DNA from: Holophagaceae bacterium
Lineage (GTDB): Bacteria > Acidobacteriota > Holophagae > Holophagales > Holophagaceae
Assembly: GCA_025361125.1 (NCBI GenBank)
Contig: JANYBM010000019.1
Span: 1-47,405 of the forward strand
Direction of reading: 5' to 3'
Length of the DNA: 47,405 nucleotides
Part shown: positions 1 to 8,122 of the stretch, one piece after another
Layout of the letters: each line of letters begins with the position of its first letter
Numbering within the stretch: the first letter of the stretch is position 1
Program-made: the position numbers and the translations under genes
The notes under the pieces: model-generated
The model's input: only the letters and a program-made list of their open reading frames with translations
Database searches by the model: none
What the model was told of the DNA's origin: nothing

Positions 1-1203
1 GAAGGTGTCGCCGATCTTGTGCTTCCAGGTGGCGGTCCACTGATCCATGTCGCCCAGGTTGTTGGTGGCCGTGACGTACTGGGACGAGGGCATGCCGCCC
101 ATGCCCGCGGCCGCTGGAACGGGAAAGTTGTTGAGGCTGCCATACGGGATGTCGGTCATGTTTCCGAAGCGGTTGAAGCCCACATAGACATTGGCCGAAT
201 GCACGGTGCCGAAGGCTTCGAACAGCAGCGGCATGTCGAACATGACACCAAGCACCGTGCTGTCCTTTAAAGGGCCGATGGTGTTCACCTGCAAGGCGGG
301 TTGTGGGAATTGCGCCGGGGTCAAGGCCGCGCCGTTGTTGGTCGTCGGGAAGAAATTGAAACCCACCACCGCCGCGCTGCTCTTGGTGGCGCCGCCGCCG
401 CCGAAGCCGCTCTCATAGCCAACTCCATAGCAGAAGCCCAGGAGCGAATGCTCAGGGAACCCCAGCTTGTCCAGATGGAATTTCCAGCCGATGCCGTCCA
501 CCATCGCGTTCACAGCCAAAGCCTGCGGCGTCGCCTGGCGCTCGCCGCCTTCGCGGACTTCGAAAGGCGGGCCATCGGAAGTGTTCTGGCGGCCGATGGA
601 GAGCACGCCCAGTTCAGGCCAGTCGTACACGAAGCTGGCGCGCTCCACGTGCAAGATGTCGTTGGTCGGGACCTTGCCACTGTTGAAGGAATTGGCGACC
701 GTGTTGGGCGAGCCGTTGAAGGTGGGCACATCCGCCCCGCCGTGGACCTTGTACATGGTCAGCCGGCCCATGATCTTGGCGTTCTCGTTGATGTTGATGC
801 CCATGCGGAGCCGCAGCCGGGTGGACCACTGGACCGGGTTCGTGTAGTCCTGCGCCGGAACAGGCATCGCTATAGGCGAGGGTACGTAAAAGGTGCTGCC
901 GCCTGGGCCTGCCATAGCCTGGGGCGCAAAACCCATGAACTGCTGGTAGGGCTTGAAGCTCCACTGTTGGCTATCGAAGCGGGTGCGGAGATCGCCGCCC
1001 CAGGCGATGTTGTCCTGGGCCACCTTGGTTTCGACCTTGGTCAGGGTCTTTTCTTGATCCTTGGCCTTTTCTTCCAGCACTTCCACCTGTTTTTTGAGTT
1101 CCTGGAGTTGTTTCTTGATATCGTCCTGATCTGCTGTCTGTGCGGCGAGGGCAAGAGGCGCGATTCCCGCCAGCATCAGGGAAATGATTCGAGTGCTACG
1201 CAT
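1..1203 (-). CDS. DUF3373-like outer-membrane porin, 3' end missing
   Basis: The reading frame is open from an ATG at 1203 to the left edge, giving 401 residues without a stop. AAAGGAG lies just upstream of the ATG. The protein starts with a signal peptide ending near ALAAQ, followed by a short coiled coil (about residues 23-55, rich in Lys, Glu and Gln) and then long alternating strands containing WGGDLRTRFDS, LRLRMGINI and SFVYDWPELGVLSIGRQ, as in beta-barrel outer-membrane proteins. This layout fits the DUF3373 family, often found beside cytochrome genes in metal-reducing bacteria. It lies 26 bp downstream of a cytochrome c gene and is probably cotranscribed with it. A pore or cytochrome-partner role is inference. 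The C-terminus lies outside the window. Confidence 0.7.
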   Translation of the reverse strand, partial: MRSTRIISLMLAGIAPLALAAQTADQDDIKKQLQELKKQVEVLEEKAKDQEKTLTKVETKVAQDNIAWGGDLRTRFDSQQWSFKPYQQFMGFAPQAMAGPGGSTFYVPSPIAMPVPAQDYTNPVQWSTRLRLRMGININENAKIMGRLTMYKVHGGADVPTFNGSPNTVANSFNSGKVPTNDILHVERASFVYDWPELGVLSIGRQNTSDGPPFEVREGGERQATPQALAVNAMVDGIGWKFHLDKLGFPEHSLLGFCYGVGYESGFGGGGATKSSAAVVGFNFFPTTNNGAALTPAQFPQPALQVNTIGPLKDSTVLGVMFDMPLLFEAFGTVHSANVYVGFNRFGNMTDIPYGSLNNFPVPAAAGMGGMPSSQYVTATNNLGDMDQWTATWKHKIGDTF

Positions 1204-1229
1204 GCTTTCTCCTTTCGATGGGGATGGGT

Positions 1230-1565
1230 TCAGCCGCCGCAAGTTTCAGGTTGAGGGGAGTCCGAGGCATGGTTCACCAGGAAGGTCTTGATATCCAGGA
1301 TCTGTTCCGGGGTGCCAAATTTAGGTGCGATGGGAACAGCCGCTTTACCGTGCTTGGCCGCTTCAAAAAATTTCTTCCATTGGGCCTGGGTTTTGGAGAG
1401 CGGCGTCAGTTCCACGGCCGATCCACCCTTTACATGGCAGACCTTGCAGCTCTTCTTGAAGTAGTACTTCCCTTTGGTGTCGCTGCCCTTGGCCTGGGCC
1501 AGCAGAGGAAGCGTCGCGGCCATCAGCGCCAAGGCTGACAGAAGGTAACGGTGGGGGATCCGCAT
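1230..1565 (-). CDS. Monohaem c-type cytochrome, exported
   Basis: The gene encodes 111 residues from an ATG at 1565, chosen over the ATG at 1580 because an AAAGGAA Shine-Dalgarno sits at the right distance. The signal peptide ends near LLAQA. A single CKVCH haem-binding motif lies at residues 40-44. The mature protein contains no methionine, so the usual Met distal ligand of class I cytochromes is absent; a His (for example in KHGKA or VNHAS) or Lys would have to serve, or the haem is five-coordinate. A C-terminal TCGG adds one more Cys. The product is a periplasmic electron carrier; partners are unknown, but the DUF3373 gene follows on the same strand. Confidence 0.85.
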   Translation of the reverse strand: MRIPHRYLLSALALMAATLPLLAQAKGSDTKGKYYFKKSCKVCHVKGGSAVELTPLSKTQAQWKKFFEAAKHGKAAVPIAPKFGTPEQILDIKTFLVNHASDSPQPETCGG

Positions 1566-1935
1566 GGGGTTTCCTTTCATGCAAAGTGATGGTGGGAGAA
1601 AGATAAAACAACCTACAGGACTAAGATGGACCTGATTTTGTTTTTATTCAGTGATTGAAGTCATATATAAATATAACTAAATTGGAATTTAGACAAATGT
1701 GAAACTTGATACGTGGCTTGACCGGATTTCGCCAATGAAGCTGAACATTTGCTGGCTTTTTACAGGAATCTGAGCTGAGTGATCGCGGAGTGTCACTAGA
1801 GGCACCTTTGATCAATTCCTGCCTGCCCCGTTGTGCCGTGCGTCACCAGATCCAACTTGCATACTTGGGTTTCAGGGGGCGCACAAGGTGTGGGGTACTT
1901 CGACCGCCCAGAACCATGGGCGCAACATTCGGGTG
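1566..1935. other. Divergent intergenic region
   Basis: This gap separates the cytochrome (minus) from the histidine kinase (plus). The left part (about 1600-1700) is AT-rich and holds the candidate minus-strand promoter. The right part (1831-1935) is open in the kinase frame, and the kinase could start upstream at a TTG (1831) or GTG (1888), so part of it may be coding. I see no terminator hairpin and no copy of the palindromic element found at 5115 and 8966. Confidence 0.5.
1668..1696 (-). promoter_or_regulatory. Candidate sigma-70 promoter for the cytochrome gene
   Basis: On the minus strand TTGTCT (1696-1691) and TATTTA (1673-1668) are separated by 17 bp, in the most AT-rich stretch of the gap and about 100 bp upstream of the cytochrome ATG. 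Similar AT-rich hexamers overlap, so the exact -10 is uncertain. Confidence 0.35.
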
Positions 1936-3762
1936 ATGGCGGTGGGCTTCCATCGGGTGACACTGACCAGGATTCAGCGGATTCTCGAAGGATTCGTGGA
2001 TGAGGTCGAAGAAACAGCGCTGGAGGGCTTGGGACTGGGGCGGGGAGACTTGCTGCTGTTTTCTCTAAAAGACCCGTATCACCAGGAACTGAGGCGACTC
2101 CAATCCTTGCACCAGGCCTTTCCAGGCATTGGCATTGTGGTGTATGCCCCACGCAGCACCCTGGGACGGGAAATGGAGTTGTTGGCTTCGGGAGTGTTGG
2201 AGATCTTCCATCGCCTTGCTGAGGCACCAGGGGCCATGGCCCGAGCACGGGCAAGGACAGGGCAGGTGGCCAAGCCGCTCGGGCCGGTTCGCGACAACTC
2301 TCTGGAAGGACTCTTCCCGAATCTCCACGATTGGATTTCGGTGATCAGTGTGGCGGAAGATGGTGCCTTCATATTCGAGGCCGTCAATCCACCGCTTGGA
2401 GCCACTGCTGGCTTTCTCAATCCGGACTTCGTGGGGCACTCGCCACTGGAGTGTCTGCCTCCCTCCATCTCGAGGCCCTTGGTGGATCATCTGGTCCAGG
2501 CGGTGCAGGAGGGGCGCCCCCTGCTCTTCGAGGATGAGCAGCCTGTGGACGGTGAGACCCATGTGCTGCAGACCATTGTGACTCCCGTGCGGAACAAGTG
2601 GGGACGTATCCATCGGGTGGTGGTGGTGTCCAGGGACTTCACACCCCTGCGCCGGGCCCAGGAGGCTTTGTCCGCCAGTGAAGAACGTCTGCACTTCGCA
2701 CTGGAGGGCACTCAGCAGGGTCTTTGGGACTGGGACCTCACACGCGATCGCGTCTACCGAAGCCCAAGGTGGTGCGAGATGCTGGGGCTTGCTACTGGGG
2801 AAGCTCCGGACACCGTGGAAGGTGGCCTTGGCTGGGTTCATCCAGATGACCGTCGCCAGGTGGAGGAAGCCATGGCCGCGCACCTTGAGGGGCGCACTGC
2901 ACGATTCCAAAGTGAGTACCGGCTGCGCACCCAGAACGGAGAATGGGTCTGGGTTTTCGACGCTGGCAAGACCGCCGCCTGGGATACCACAGGCAAGCCT
3001 TTGCGGGTGACGGGTCTCTGCACGGACATTACCGAGCGGCGCCGCGCCGAGGAGGCCTTGCGGGCCCTTGTGGGTGGCGTGGTGCATGAGATCCGCAACC
3101 CAGTGTATGGCATCTCCATCAACCTGGACGCCATGGAGGCGACCTTCGGCGAGGAGCCGCGCTACCTACCCTTCGTGGCCGCCATGAAGGAAAGCGCAGA
3201 TCGCATCGAAAGTCTGATGAACGACTTGCGGGACTATGCTGAGCCCCGCACGCTGAATCCGGAACCCTGTCTGATCCGGGCCTTGCTGAATGATGCCATT
3301 CGCTCTTGCCAGACCTTGGCCTCAGAGCGTGGTTGCACTGTGGATTTGGACCTGGACGATCCCGAGGCTTTGCTGGCCGTAAATCCACGTCGCATCCACC
3401 AAGTCTTCCGCAACTTGGTGGAAAACGCATTGCACCATGCGCCAACGGGTAGCCACGTGCGGCTCAAGGGCTGGCGGGAGCGCCTGGATCGTCACGCCTG
3501 GTGGGTTTGCACGGTTGAGGATGATGGCCCTGGTTTCGCACCGGACGTACTGATCCGTGCCTTTGAGCCATTCTTCACAAGGCGCAGTGGTGGCACCGGC
3601 CTGGGGCTTTCCATCGTTAAAAGAGTGGTGGAAGAACACGGTGGGAGTATCGAAGCGGCCAACCACAGCCAAGGTGGAGCGTGCTTGACGGTGCGTCTAC
3701 CGGTTCCGCGTGGTCTGTTGCGCGCCGAGGGGGCTTTGGCCCATGCCGGGGAAACGCCATGA
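1936..3762 (+). CDS. Cytoplasmic PAS-PAS sensor histidine kinase
   Basis: The call is 608 residues from ATG 1936; the start is uncertain because no strong ribosome site precedes it and the frame stays open upstream. About residues 1-110 look like a degenerate receiver fold (DLLLFSLKDP in place of the usual Asp-containing strand). A PAS-like segment (about 125-240) and a second, clearer PAS with PAC end (TDITERRRAEE) follow. The HisKA H-box VVHEIRNP has His384. The ATPase domain shows the N-box (FRNLVENALHHA), G1 (DDGPGF), F-box (FEPFF) and G2 (GGTGLGLSIV). No membrane segment is visible, so it should sense an internal signal. Its stop overlaps the start of the response regulator (ATGA at 3759), so the two form a cognate pair. 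Confidence 0.88.
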   Translation: MAVGFHRVTLTRIQRILEGFVDEVEETALEGLGLGRGDLLLFSLKDPYHQELRRLQSLHQAFPGIGIVVYAPRSTLGREMELLASGVLEIFHRLAEAPGAMARARARTGQVAKPLGPVRDNSLEGLFPNLHDWISVISVAEDGAFIFEAVNPPLGATAGFLNPDFVGHSPLECLPPSISRPLVDHLVQAVQEGRPLLFEDEQPVDGETHVLQTIVTPVRNKWGRIHRVVVVSRDFTPLRRAQEALSASEERLHFALEGTQQGLWDWDLTRDRVYRSPRWCEMLGLATGEAPDTVEGGLGWVHPDDRRQVEEAMAAHLEGRTARFQSEYRLRTQNGEWVWVFDAGKTAAWDTTGKPLRVTGLCTDITERRRAEEALRALVGGVVHEIRNPVYGISINLDAMEATFGEEPRYLPFVAAMKESADRIESLMNDLRDYAEPRTLNPEPCLIRALLNDAIRSCQTLASERGCTVDLDLDDPEALLAVNPRRIHQVFRNLVENALHHAPTGSHVRLKGWRERLDRHAWWVCTVEDDGPGFAPDVLIRAFEPFFTRRSGGTGLGLSIVKRVVEEHGGSIEAANHSQGGACLTVRLPVPRGLLRAEGALAHAGETP

Positions 3763-5108
3763 GCAAACCCACGATCCTGCTCATCGAGGACGACTCCTCT
3801 GTCCGTCACGGCATGGCGGCCTTCCTCAGGGCCAACGGCATGGATGTGGACGAGGCGGAGGACTGTCGCCAAGCCCTGGCTATCTTCCAATCTGGTAACC
3901 AGGATGTGGTTGTGGCGGACTACAGTTTGCCGGATGGTACCTCTTTGGATCTCATGCCGCAGATCAAGCGACTGAGCGAGGAGACGCCATTCATTATCCT
4001 CACCGCCCATGGCTCCATAGATCTCGCCGTGCGTGCCATCAAGGAAGGCGCTGAACAATTCTTGACCAAACCTGTGGAATCCAAGGCTCTGCTGGTGCTT
4101 GTCCGCCGCCTGCTCCAGCAGCGGCGCCTGCGCAACCGCCAAGAGGTGGCAATCCGCGAGCAGCCTGGGGCTCTCAACCCTTTCCAAGGCACCAGCGCTG
4201 TCATCCGACAGTTAGAGGAGCAGGCCCGAAGAATGCTTGAGTGGGATAGCCCCATCCTGGTTCTGGGTGAGACCGGTGCGGGAAAAGGTGTATTGGCTCA
4301 CTGGATCCACGTCAACGGCCCCCGCCGGGAAGAGGCTTTCGTCAATTTGAATTGTGCCGGGCTGACCCGGGAACTACTGGAGAGCGAACTTTTTGGTTTC
4401 GAGCGGGGTGCTTTCACGGGTGCGGTAGCCGCCAAGCAGGGGTTGTTGGAAGTCGGGCACCGGGGTGTGGTTTTCCTTGATGAGATTGGAGACATGGATC
4501 CTGCCATCCAACCCAAGCTGCTGAAGGCTCTGGAAGAAAAAACCTTCCGCCGCCTGGGTGATGTGCGTGACCGGCATGTGGATATCCGGCTCATTGCCAG
4601 CACCAACCTGAACCTTGAAGAAGCCGTAAAAGCCAAGAAGTTCAGGGACGATCTCTATTATCGCGTCAGCACACTCACGCTGCGCATCCCGCCTTTGCGC
4701 GAACGCTCCGAGGACATACCTCTTCTGGCCCAACTCATCCTCCGAGGGATCTGCAATCGCATGGGCAAGGATCAGGTGAAACTGCGGGCTGATGCCCAAG
4801 CTCTGCTCCTGAAGTATCCCTGGCCTGGGAACATCCGAGAGTTGGCCAATGTGCTGGAACGGGCCATGATCCTGCAAAAAGGTGAGCAACTCGAGGCCAG
4901 CGACCTGGGCCTGCTGGAGAGGCCGTCCTTCGGGACAGAAAGCAGTGACAGCCTACTTCCTCTTCGTGACATGGAGCGTTTGCACATTGAACGCGTCCTC
5001 CAGCGGACCAGGGGCAACGTCACCGAAGCGGCCCAAATCCTGGGCATGGTGCGGCGGACTCTTTATGACCGGATGAAGACCCTCGGCATCACGACCTCGA
5101 AAGACTGA
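3759..5108 (+). CDS. NtrC-family sigma-54-dependent response regulator
   Basis: The protein has 449 residues from ATG 3759, overlapping the kinase stop. The N-terminal receiver has the acidic pair ED-D at 10-12 and phosphoacceptor Asp54 in VVVADYSLPD. The AAA+ domain carries Walker A GETGAGKG (170-177), an intact sigma-54 contact loop GAFTGA (217-222) and Walker B VFLDEIGD. A C-terminal Fis-type helix-turn-helix (NVTEAAQILGMVRRTLYDRM) ends the protein. It should activate sigma-54 promoters from upstream sites when phosphorylated by the adjacent kinase. Likely targets are the two 30-bp elements at 5115 and 8966, the first starting 6 bp after this gene; that link is inference from position and symmetry. 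Confidence 0.93.
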   Translation: MSKPTILLIEDDSSVRHGMAAFLRANGMDVDEAEDCRQALAIFQSGNQDVVVADYSLPDGTSLDLMPQIKRLSEETPFIILTAHGSIDLAVRAIKEGAEQFLTKPVESKALLVLVRRLLQQRRLRNRQEVAIREQPGALNPFQGTSAVIRQLEEQARRMLEWDSPILVLGETGAGKGVLAHWIHVNGPRREEAFVNLNCAGLTRELLESELFGFERGAFTGAVAAKQGLLEVGHRGVVFLDEIGDMDPAIQPKLLKALEEKTFRRLGDVRDRHVDIRLIASTNLNLEEAVKAKKFRDDLYYRVSTLTLRIPPLRERSEDIPLLAQLILRGICNRMGKDQVKLRADAQALLLKYPWPGNIRELANVLERAMILQKGEQLEASDLGLLERPSFGTESSDSLLPLRDMERLHIERVLQRTRGNVTEAAQILGMVRRTLYDRMKTLGITTSKD

Positions 5109-5114
5109 GCGGGC

Positions 5115-5144
5115 CTCCGCACAAGCAGTGCGGATTTCCGCACG
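5115..5144 (+). promoter_or_regulatory. Palindromic upstream activator element, copy 1
   Basis: TCCGCAC (5116-5122), GTGCGGA (5128-5134) and TCCGCAC (5137-5143) form two overlapping perfect 7-bp inverted repeats with spacers of 5 and 2 bp. A related element occurs at 8966-8995: 21 of 30 positions match, including GTGCGGATT and CGCACG. There is no T-tract, so it is not a convincing terminator. It lies 74 bp upstream of a -24/-12 match, the usual geometry for a sigma-54 activator site. Confidence 0.7.
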
Positions 5145-5218
5145 AAGGATTGAGGTATCCAGGTCCCATTACGAGTTGTATCTATTTATAACAAACACGT
5201 TGGACGCGTTACTGGAAC

Positions 5219-5234
5219 TGGCGCACCTCTTGCG
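5219..5234 (+). promoter_or_regulatory. Sigma-54 (-24/-12) promoter
   Basis: TGGCGCACCTCTTGCG has the invariant GG and GC with exactly 10 bases between them, close to consensus TGGCACG-N4-TTGC. It would start transcription near 5246, giving a leader of about 65 nt to the CYTH-like gene at 5314. Confidence 0.75.
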
Positions 5235-5313
5235 AAACCCTCCCAGACCCCAGGTTTGCTCCCTGGAGATGGCCTCGACAATCCGGTAACCCCATCCAAA
5301 AGGAGAAATGCAA

Positions 5314-6273
5314 ATGGCCAGAATCATTTTCAGAAGCCTGCTTGCGCCCGCAATGGTGGTGGTGGGGTCTGCCGCAGGCTTTGCGCAAGATTCCCCCAAG
5401 CATCTCTTCGCCAAGACCATCGCAACTTATCCTGCCCCAAAGCTTGCTGAAGTAAACAGCCGCGAGTTCAAGCATCTGTTTGACCCAGCCAAGACCAAAG
5501 GAACCCCTGAGGCGGCCTTTAAGGATCTGTGGGGGCAGATCAAAGGTGCCGCGACGAAGGCAGGGTTCGAGGTCACGGAAAAGGAGAAGAACCCCTTGAA
5601 GATGGAGATGTCCACCAAGGAGTACTTCGACACCCCCGATCAAATGTTGTGGAAGAAGGGATATCTCATCCGCATCACCACCAAATATGTGGGTGGAAGC
5701 GCTGATACATCCGGCAAGGTCACCATCAAAGCTATCAATGAAGACGCACTGAAGACTCTTGCTACACCGCTGGAAGTCGTGGGCGTGAAATCCGAAAGCG
5801 AATGCCAGGACAACGTCGGCATGAGTTATGGTGGGCAGTTGGCTGGCTATGTGGAGAAAGGGTCGAGCTACAGCATCAAACTCTCGGAGCTCGGAGCCAT
5901 GACGCTGGGCAACTTCGGCAAATACATGCCGGAACTCCTCAAGCTGGGGCTCCCGGCTGATACGAAGCTGATCTCGACCAAAGCCTACTCGTATCGGGTG
6001 CGGCCCGGCTATGTGGTGCTGCCCGGCACAGAGCCTTGCGGGATCTCCATGGAAGGCTGGACCACCAAAGAAGCCGGAACGCCTTACCTCTACGATTTCT
6101 CCTACGGGTATGAAGACGTGGAGTTCTATGGAAACGCGCCGATCCACACTGCGGGCGAGAATTTCCTGCAGAAAGTCATCTGTGGCGAACTTGGGAATCT
6201 GGCGATGCCTGATGGCGAAAGGTGGGGCGGATCCAAGGTCCGCAAGCTCATGAACAGGCCCATCAACAAATAA
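5314..6273 (+). CDS. Exported CYTH/VTC-like protein (possible tripolyphosphatase)
   Basis: The protein has 319 residues. ATG 5314 is preferred over 5308 because AGGAG (5301-5305) is then 8 nt upstream. The signal peptide ends near AGFAQ. The middle resembles the triphosphate-tunnel (CYTH) fold: EYFDTPDQMLWKKGYLIRI followed by GKVTIKA matches the usual 'YYDTPD...L...G..LRIR...K.TLK' strand pattern, with a later basic strand (YSYRVRPGY) and acidic strands (DFSYGYEDVEFYG). Such folds hydrolyse or bind tripolyphosphate and organic triphosphates with divalent metals. A periplasmic location would be unusual. It is first in an operon with an unknown exported protein and an exported pyrophosphatase, behind a sigma-54 promoter. 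The fold call is by eye and moderate. Confidence 0.5.
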   Translation: MARIIFRSLLAPAMVVVGSAAGFAQDSPKHLFAKTIATYPAPKLAEVNSREFKHLFDPAKTKGTPEAAFKDLWGQIKGAATKAGFEVTEKEKNPLKMEMSTKEYFDTPDQMLWKKGYLIRITTKYVGGSADTSGKVTIKAINEDALKTLATPLEVVGVKSESECQDNVGMSYGGQLAGYVEKGSSYSIKLSELGAMTLGNFGKYMPELLKLGLPADTKLISTKAYSYRVRPGYVVLPGTEPCGISMEGWTTKEAGTPYLYDFSYGYEDVEFYGNAPIHTAGENFLQKVICGELGNLAMPDGERWGGSKVRKLMNRPINK

Positions 6274-6341
6274 GCAGAAAAATCCCAGAAGGTCCCCTTT
6301 TGGGTAATCCCCTTTATGCCTAATCCCGGAGGAACGTGACA

Positions 6342-7214
6342 ATGCGATACCTTTCCAGAACCATCCTGGGCGGCCTGTTGGCTTGGTCCGCCCTGCCGTC
6401 ATTCGCCCAGGACGCCGCCAAGCTTGACGAGCTATACGGTCTCCAATCCCAGCCGGCCTACATCAAGCATTACGAAGCCGACAAGACAGGCAAAGTCATC
6501 CTTAACCCCTATCTGCAGGTGGCCACCAAGGAATTCCCGGCCCTCCTCGACGTCAAGATGGCACCGTACAACTGGGTGATAGACGCCGAAGGCCGCGTGG
6601 CGATCATCCCTGAGGCCGCCCATCCGTTGGGACGCACCTACGAGAAGGGGTTCTTCCGGCCCGAAGACAAGTCCGACCGCAAGCCGGGCACCCGCGAGAA
6701 CTTTGGCCACGTCTCGGCCCTCGGCGGCGCCCCAGGGCGCATTAGTGGCGAGATTCTTTATGACAAGAGTTCCAATGCCTGGACCGTGAACAACAAGTCT
6801 GGCCGCTACACCAAGCACAATACGGATCGGACGCCGGAACAGCTGGTCAATTCAGCCAACCTGATTCGCGAAGTGGTGGAACCTGGCACAGCCTCCTGGG
6901 GCCCGGTTTTCTTCCTCTTGGAATACGCGCATGAGGACATCCGGGAAGAGCTCATGAAGAGCCCGAAACTCGCCTATGACGATGCCAAGAAAAAGAGCCG
7001 CCCTCACATCATCGTGATGCCTGCGGCGCCTCCTGCCCCCAAGGTCGAGAAGATCGCCGAGGCCGAGAAGCCCGCCGCACCGGCCAAGGCCGAGGTAGCC
7101 AAGACCGAAGTGGTCAAGGCCGATACACCTGCGGATCCATCCAAATCCGACCAGGCCCCGAAACCAAAAAAGGCCAAAAAGCCAAAAGCCGCCAACAACG
7201 ACGATCCATCCTAG
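6342..7214 (+). CDS. Exported protein of unknown function with Lys/Pro/Ala tail
   Basis: The protein has 290 residues from ATG 6342, 9 nt after GGAGG; the GTG at 6336 would be too close. The signal peptide ends near LPSFAQ. The central part contains WVIDAEGRV, a Gly/Ala-rich turn, GEILYDKS and NNKSGRYTKH, a strand-loop pattern seen in assorted bacterial secreted proteins of unknown role ('GEI...n.SGhY.p'). Residues from about 225 to the end are low-complexity Ala/Lys/Pro/Glu, ending in a KPKKAKKPK-type basic tail that could be flexible or bind polyanions. It sits 68 bp after the CYTH-like gene and 46 bp before the pyrophosphatase. I do not recognise a family. Confidence 0.75.
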   Translation: MRYLSRTILGGLLAWSALPSFAQDAAKLDELYGLQSQPAYIKHYEADKTGKVILNPYLQVATKEFPALLDVKMAPYNWVIDAEGRVAIIPEAAHPLGRTYEKGFFRPEDKSDRKPGTRENFGHVSALGGAPGRISGEILYDKSSNAWTVNNKSGRYTKHNTDRTPEQLVNSANLIREVVEPGTASWGPVFFLLEYAHEDIREELMKSPKLAYDDAKKKSRPHIIVMPAAPPAPKVEKIAEAEKPAAPAKAEVAKTEVVKADTPADPSKSDQAPKPKKAKKPKAANNDDPS

Positions 7215-7260
7215 GCACCCACCGAACCCTTTTCTCGAATCCCACAGGAGCTGATCAATC

Positions 7261-8025
7261 ATGCGAAAGAATGTGTTCATGCTCGGGAGTTGCGCGCTAG
7301 CGCTCATCCTGGGTTTCACCGCCACTTTACCCCTCTCATCCCAGACCACCCCGCAAGTGAGCTTGCTGAAAGGCGAGAAGCATTTCCTGGCAGGGTATGA
7401 CCCCGTCAACGTGGATGGCACCGTCAACATCGTCATCGAAATCTCCGCGGGAACCACCGCGAAGTATCAAGTCGTCAATAGCAACGGGCTCATTGAACTC
7501 GAGCAGAAGAATGGCGCCCCACGCTTCGTGCAATATCTCGGCTACCCGTGCAACTACGGCAACATCCCGCGGTCCATCCTGCTAAAAAAGAAGGGTGGGG
7601 ATGGTGATGCTGTGGACGCCCTTGTGCTTGGCGCTTCGGTTCCCACGGGCTCCATTGTCCGGGGACGCGCCATCGGAATGCTCAGCCTGATGGACACCGG
7701 TGAAAAGGACGACAAGGTTGTTGTTGTCATGGAAAACTCGCCCTTTGCGAAGTGCCGAAGCATTGACGAACTCGACGCAAAATTCCCTGGGGTAACCACG
7801 ATCCTGCAAACCTGGTTCACCTCCTACAAAGGCCGGGACAAAGAAGGGAAACTTATGCTGAGTTCCGCAGGTTTCAAGGGACGCCGAGAAGCTATCAAGT
7901 TCATCGGTGACGCAGTTTTGGACTACGAGAATTCCATCACTACCGATGCCGATCGGCGCGCCCTCGACGAAAAGGGAAATCCACGATTGTACCGTTGGCC
8001 GGGAGCCAAGAACCTGGGCGAATGA
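7261..8025 (+). CDS. ppa: Exported family I inorganic pyrophosphatase
   Basis: The protein has 254 residues with an N-terminal hydrophobic signal (about 1-28), unlike the usual cytosolic enzyme of about 175 residues. It would split pyrophosphate to phosphate in the periplasm. Aligned by eye to the E. coli enzyme, active-site residues are present: Glu60 and Lys68, Arg88, YPCNY (95-99), DGDAVD with Asp114/116/119, Asp145, Asp150, Lys152 and Tyr189-Lys190. Two differences stand out: KYQ (Gln70) where most enzymes have KYE, and Ala in the signature where Pro is usual. It is last in the operon and is followed by a strong terminator at 8068. Confidence 0.88.
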   Translation: MRKNVFMLGSCALALILGFTATLPLSSQTTPQVSLLKGEKHFLAGYDPVNVDGTVNIVIEISAGTTAKYQVVNSNGLIELEQKNGAPRFVQYLGYPCNYGNIPRSILLKKKGGDGDAVDALVLGASVPTGSIVRGRAIGMLSLMDTGEKDDKVVVVMENSPFAKCRSIDELDAKFPGVTTILQTWFTSYKGRDKEGKLMLSSAGFKGRREAIKFIGDAVLDYENSITTDADRRALDEKGNPRLYRWPGAKNLGE

Positions 8026-8067
8026 TTCCCAGCAGCCCTGTTTTCAGGGGCTAGAAATCGGGTTCTG

Positions 8068-8099
8068 CCCCGAGACCTTCAATGGGTCTCGGGGTTTTT
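8068..8099 (+). terminator. Rho-independent terminator after the pyrophosphatase
   Basis: A perfect 10-bp stem (CCCCGAGACC, 8068-8077, with GGTCTCGGGG, 8085-8094) encloses a 7-nt loop and is followed by five T residues. It closes the operon starting at 5314. Confidence 0.92.
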
Positions 8100-8122
8100 C
8101 TATCCTTTCTTTTGAGCTCACC

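Noticed and set aside
301-1254. A long open frame on the plus strand across the DUF3373 gene
   Set aside because: The minus strand has the signal peptide, coiled coil, ribosome site and barrel pattern; the plus frame has atypical composition and no start site.
5115-5144. Terminator of the response regulator gene
   Set aside because: There is strong dyad symmetry but no T-tract, and a related sequence stands upstream of the porin promoter.
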